From JAABYT01 sp041581935 (lineage in GTDB: Bacteria; Pseudomonadota; Gammaproteobacteria; HK1): a DNA stretch of 9,038 nucleotides. The notes below the pieces were generated by a model that saw nothing but the letters and a program-made list of their open reading frames with translations, had not been told where the DNA came from and searched no databases. The DNA lies in assembly GCA_041581935.1 (NCBI GenBank), contig JBFICP010000127.1:1-9038 (forward strand). The letters run 5' to 3'. A program made the position numbers and the translations under genes. Shown here one piece after another: positions 8,439-9,038 of the stretch; the first letter of the stretch is position 1; the number at the start of each line of letters is the position of its first letter.

Positions 8439-8947
8439 CGGCTTAATCGCCAAATCGGTGCGGCGACGCGAAAAGTCAAGAGAGCGCAACCCTCCCCGGT
8501 CGGGTTGGCGGTCGGTTGGCCACGAAGCCGACGCCGCGTCGCGCGCGCGGATGCCGAATGACGGCAGGCCATCATCCGATAGAAGCCGCCGTCATGAGGG
8601 CACTCCCTTGACTATGCCTTCTGTCGGAGCAATTTGGGGGTTACCCGGCGTCTGAGGCAGGGCCGGTTTCGAGTGCCCGAGACGAACTGCATTGGCAAGT
8701 TCGCGGAGTCGGCTCCCAGGCCTGCAGCACGCCTGGCACCGCCCGCAAGCCTACTAGGAAAGCGATGGAATACGATGCCCGAAATTCAAAGCGGCGATAG
8801 AAATGGTGAGCTACGCTGTTAGCGCGATGAATCGATGCCACGGATGCAGGGCTATGTGGTTCGATGCGCTTGTGCACGAGCATGGTTTTTTCCGGACATC
8901 TTGGCGTCGAAACGCAACAAAGCAGGTGCGCTCTGGAGAAGCAGATC

Positions 8948-9038
8948 GTGAAAAATACCGCAACGATTAATTATGACGGAAAGTCTTGTGAGCTACCGAT
9001 CGTGGCAGGCACGGAGAACGAACGCGCCCTCGATATCC
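8948..9038 (+). CDS. gltA: Citrate synthase, N-terminal fragment (3' end outside window)
   Basis: GTG 8948 opens a frame of 30 codons to the window edge, encoding MKNTATINYDGKSCELPIVA and then GTENERALDI. The pattern 'YDGKS-ELPI-GTE-E-ALDI' is the N-terminal beta-hairpin region of bacterial hexameric-type citrate synthases, which condense oxaloacetate and acetyl-CoA in the TCA cycle. GGAGA at 8935-8939, 8 bases upstream, supports this start. Only the N-terminus is visible, so catalytic residues cannot be checked. It is transcribed away from the small membrane gene and is not linked to the kamA operon. Confidence 0.8.
   Translation, partial: MKNTATINYDGKSCELPIVAGTENERALDI

Larger units (their letters stand above)
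8350..8947. other. Gene-poor region between the small membrane gene and citrate synthase
   Basis: About 600 bases with no reading frame that I can support on either strand. It should hold the promoters of two divergent genes: the 58-residue gene (minus) and citrate synthase (plus). I see a minus-strand -35-like TTGACT at 8479-8474 without a fitting -10 box, and the hairpin at 8411-8438. A long leader ahead of citrate synthase is possible. No tRNA, repeat array or transposon end was seen. Confidence 0.5.

Noticed and set aside
8351..8575. Minus-strand 74-codon ORF ending one base before the 58-residue gene
   Set aside because: Arg/Ala-rich composition, no motif, no ribosome site at its start; its closeness to the next gene appears to be chance.
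8641..8883. Minus-strand 80-codon ORF upstream of citrate synthase
   Set aside because: No ribosome site, no recognisable motif, irregular composition; could hold leader or promoter DNA instead.

Overview
The window is GC-rich chromosomal DNA from a bacterium, most likely a proteobacterium. The evidence is the strong GC bias at third codon positions, a DUF1127 protein (a family found mainly in Proteobacteria), and the start of a bacterial citrate synthase at the right edge. No finer placement can be supported from the sequence alone.

Layout. (1) Positions 1-798, + strand: the C-terminal part of a CocE/NonD-type serine hydrolase whose catalytic half lies outside the window. (2) About 840-7112, + strand: a tight five-gene operon behind a plausible sigma70 promoter. 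In order it holds a KamA-type lysine 2,3-aminomutase, an ATP-grasp ligase of the D-Ala-D-Ala ligase fold, a 763-residue fusion of acetyltransferase, acetylpolyamine-amidohydrolase-like deacetylase and second acetyltransferase, a second and different ATP-grasp ligase, and a small gamma-glutamylcyclotransferase. Gaps between the genes are only 6-19 bases. (3) About 7214-8349: a convergent DUF1127 gene on the - strand, a doubtful 46-codon + strand ORF, and a 58-codon - strand gene for a one-helix membrane protein with its own intrinsic terminator. (4) 8350-8947: a gene-poor stretch with one good hairpin. (5) From 8948, + strand: the first 30 codons of citrate synthase.

The operon is the main item of interest. 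The KamA protein keeps all the residues that in clostridial lysine 2,3-aminomutase bind the iron-sulfur cluster, PLP and the lysine substrate, so it should make beta-lysine. The other enzymes fit together as acetylation, amide-bond formation (twice), deacetylation and gamma-glutamyl removal. I infer a ribosome-independent pathway to a small beta-lysine-containing peptide or amide, with transient acyl or gamma-glutamyl protection. The logic resembles two known systems: butirosin side-chain assembly (an ATP-grasp ligase plus the cyclotransferase BtrG), and the acetylated osmolytes N-epsilon-acetyl-beta-lysine and N-acetylglutaminylglutamine amide. No transporter or regulator sits in the operon, which favours a product that stays in the cell, but the product itself cannot be read from the sequence.
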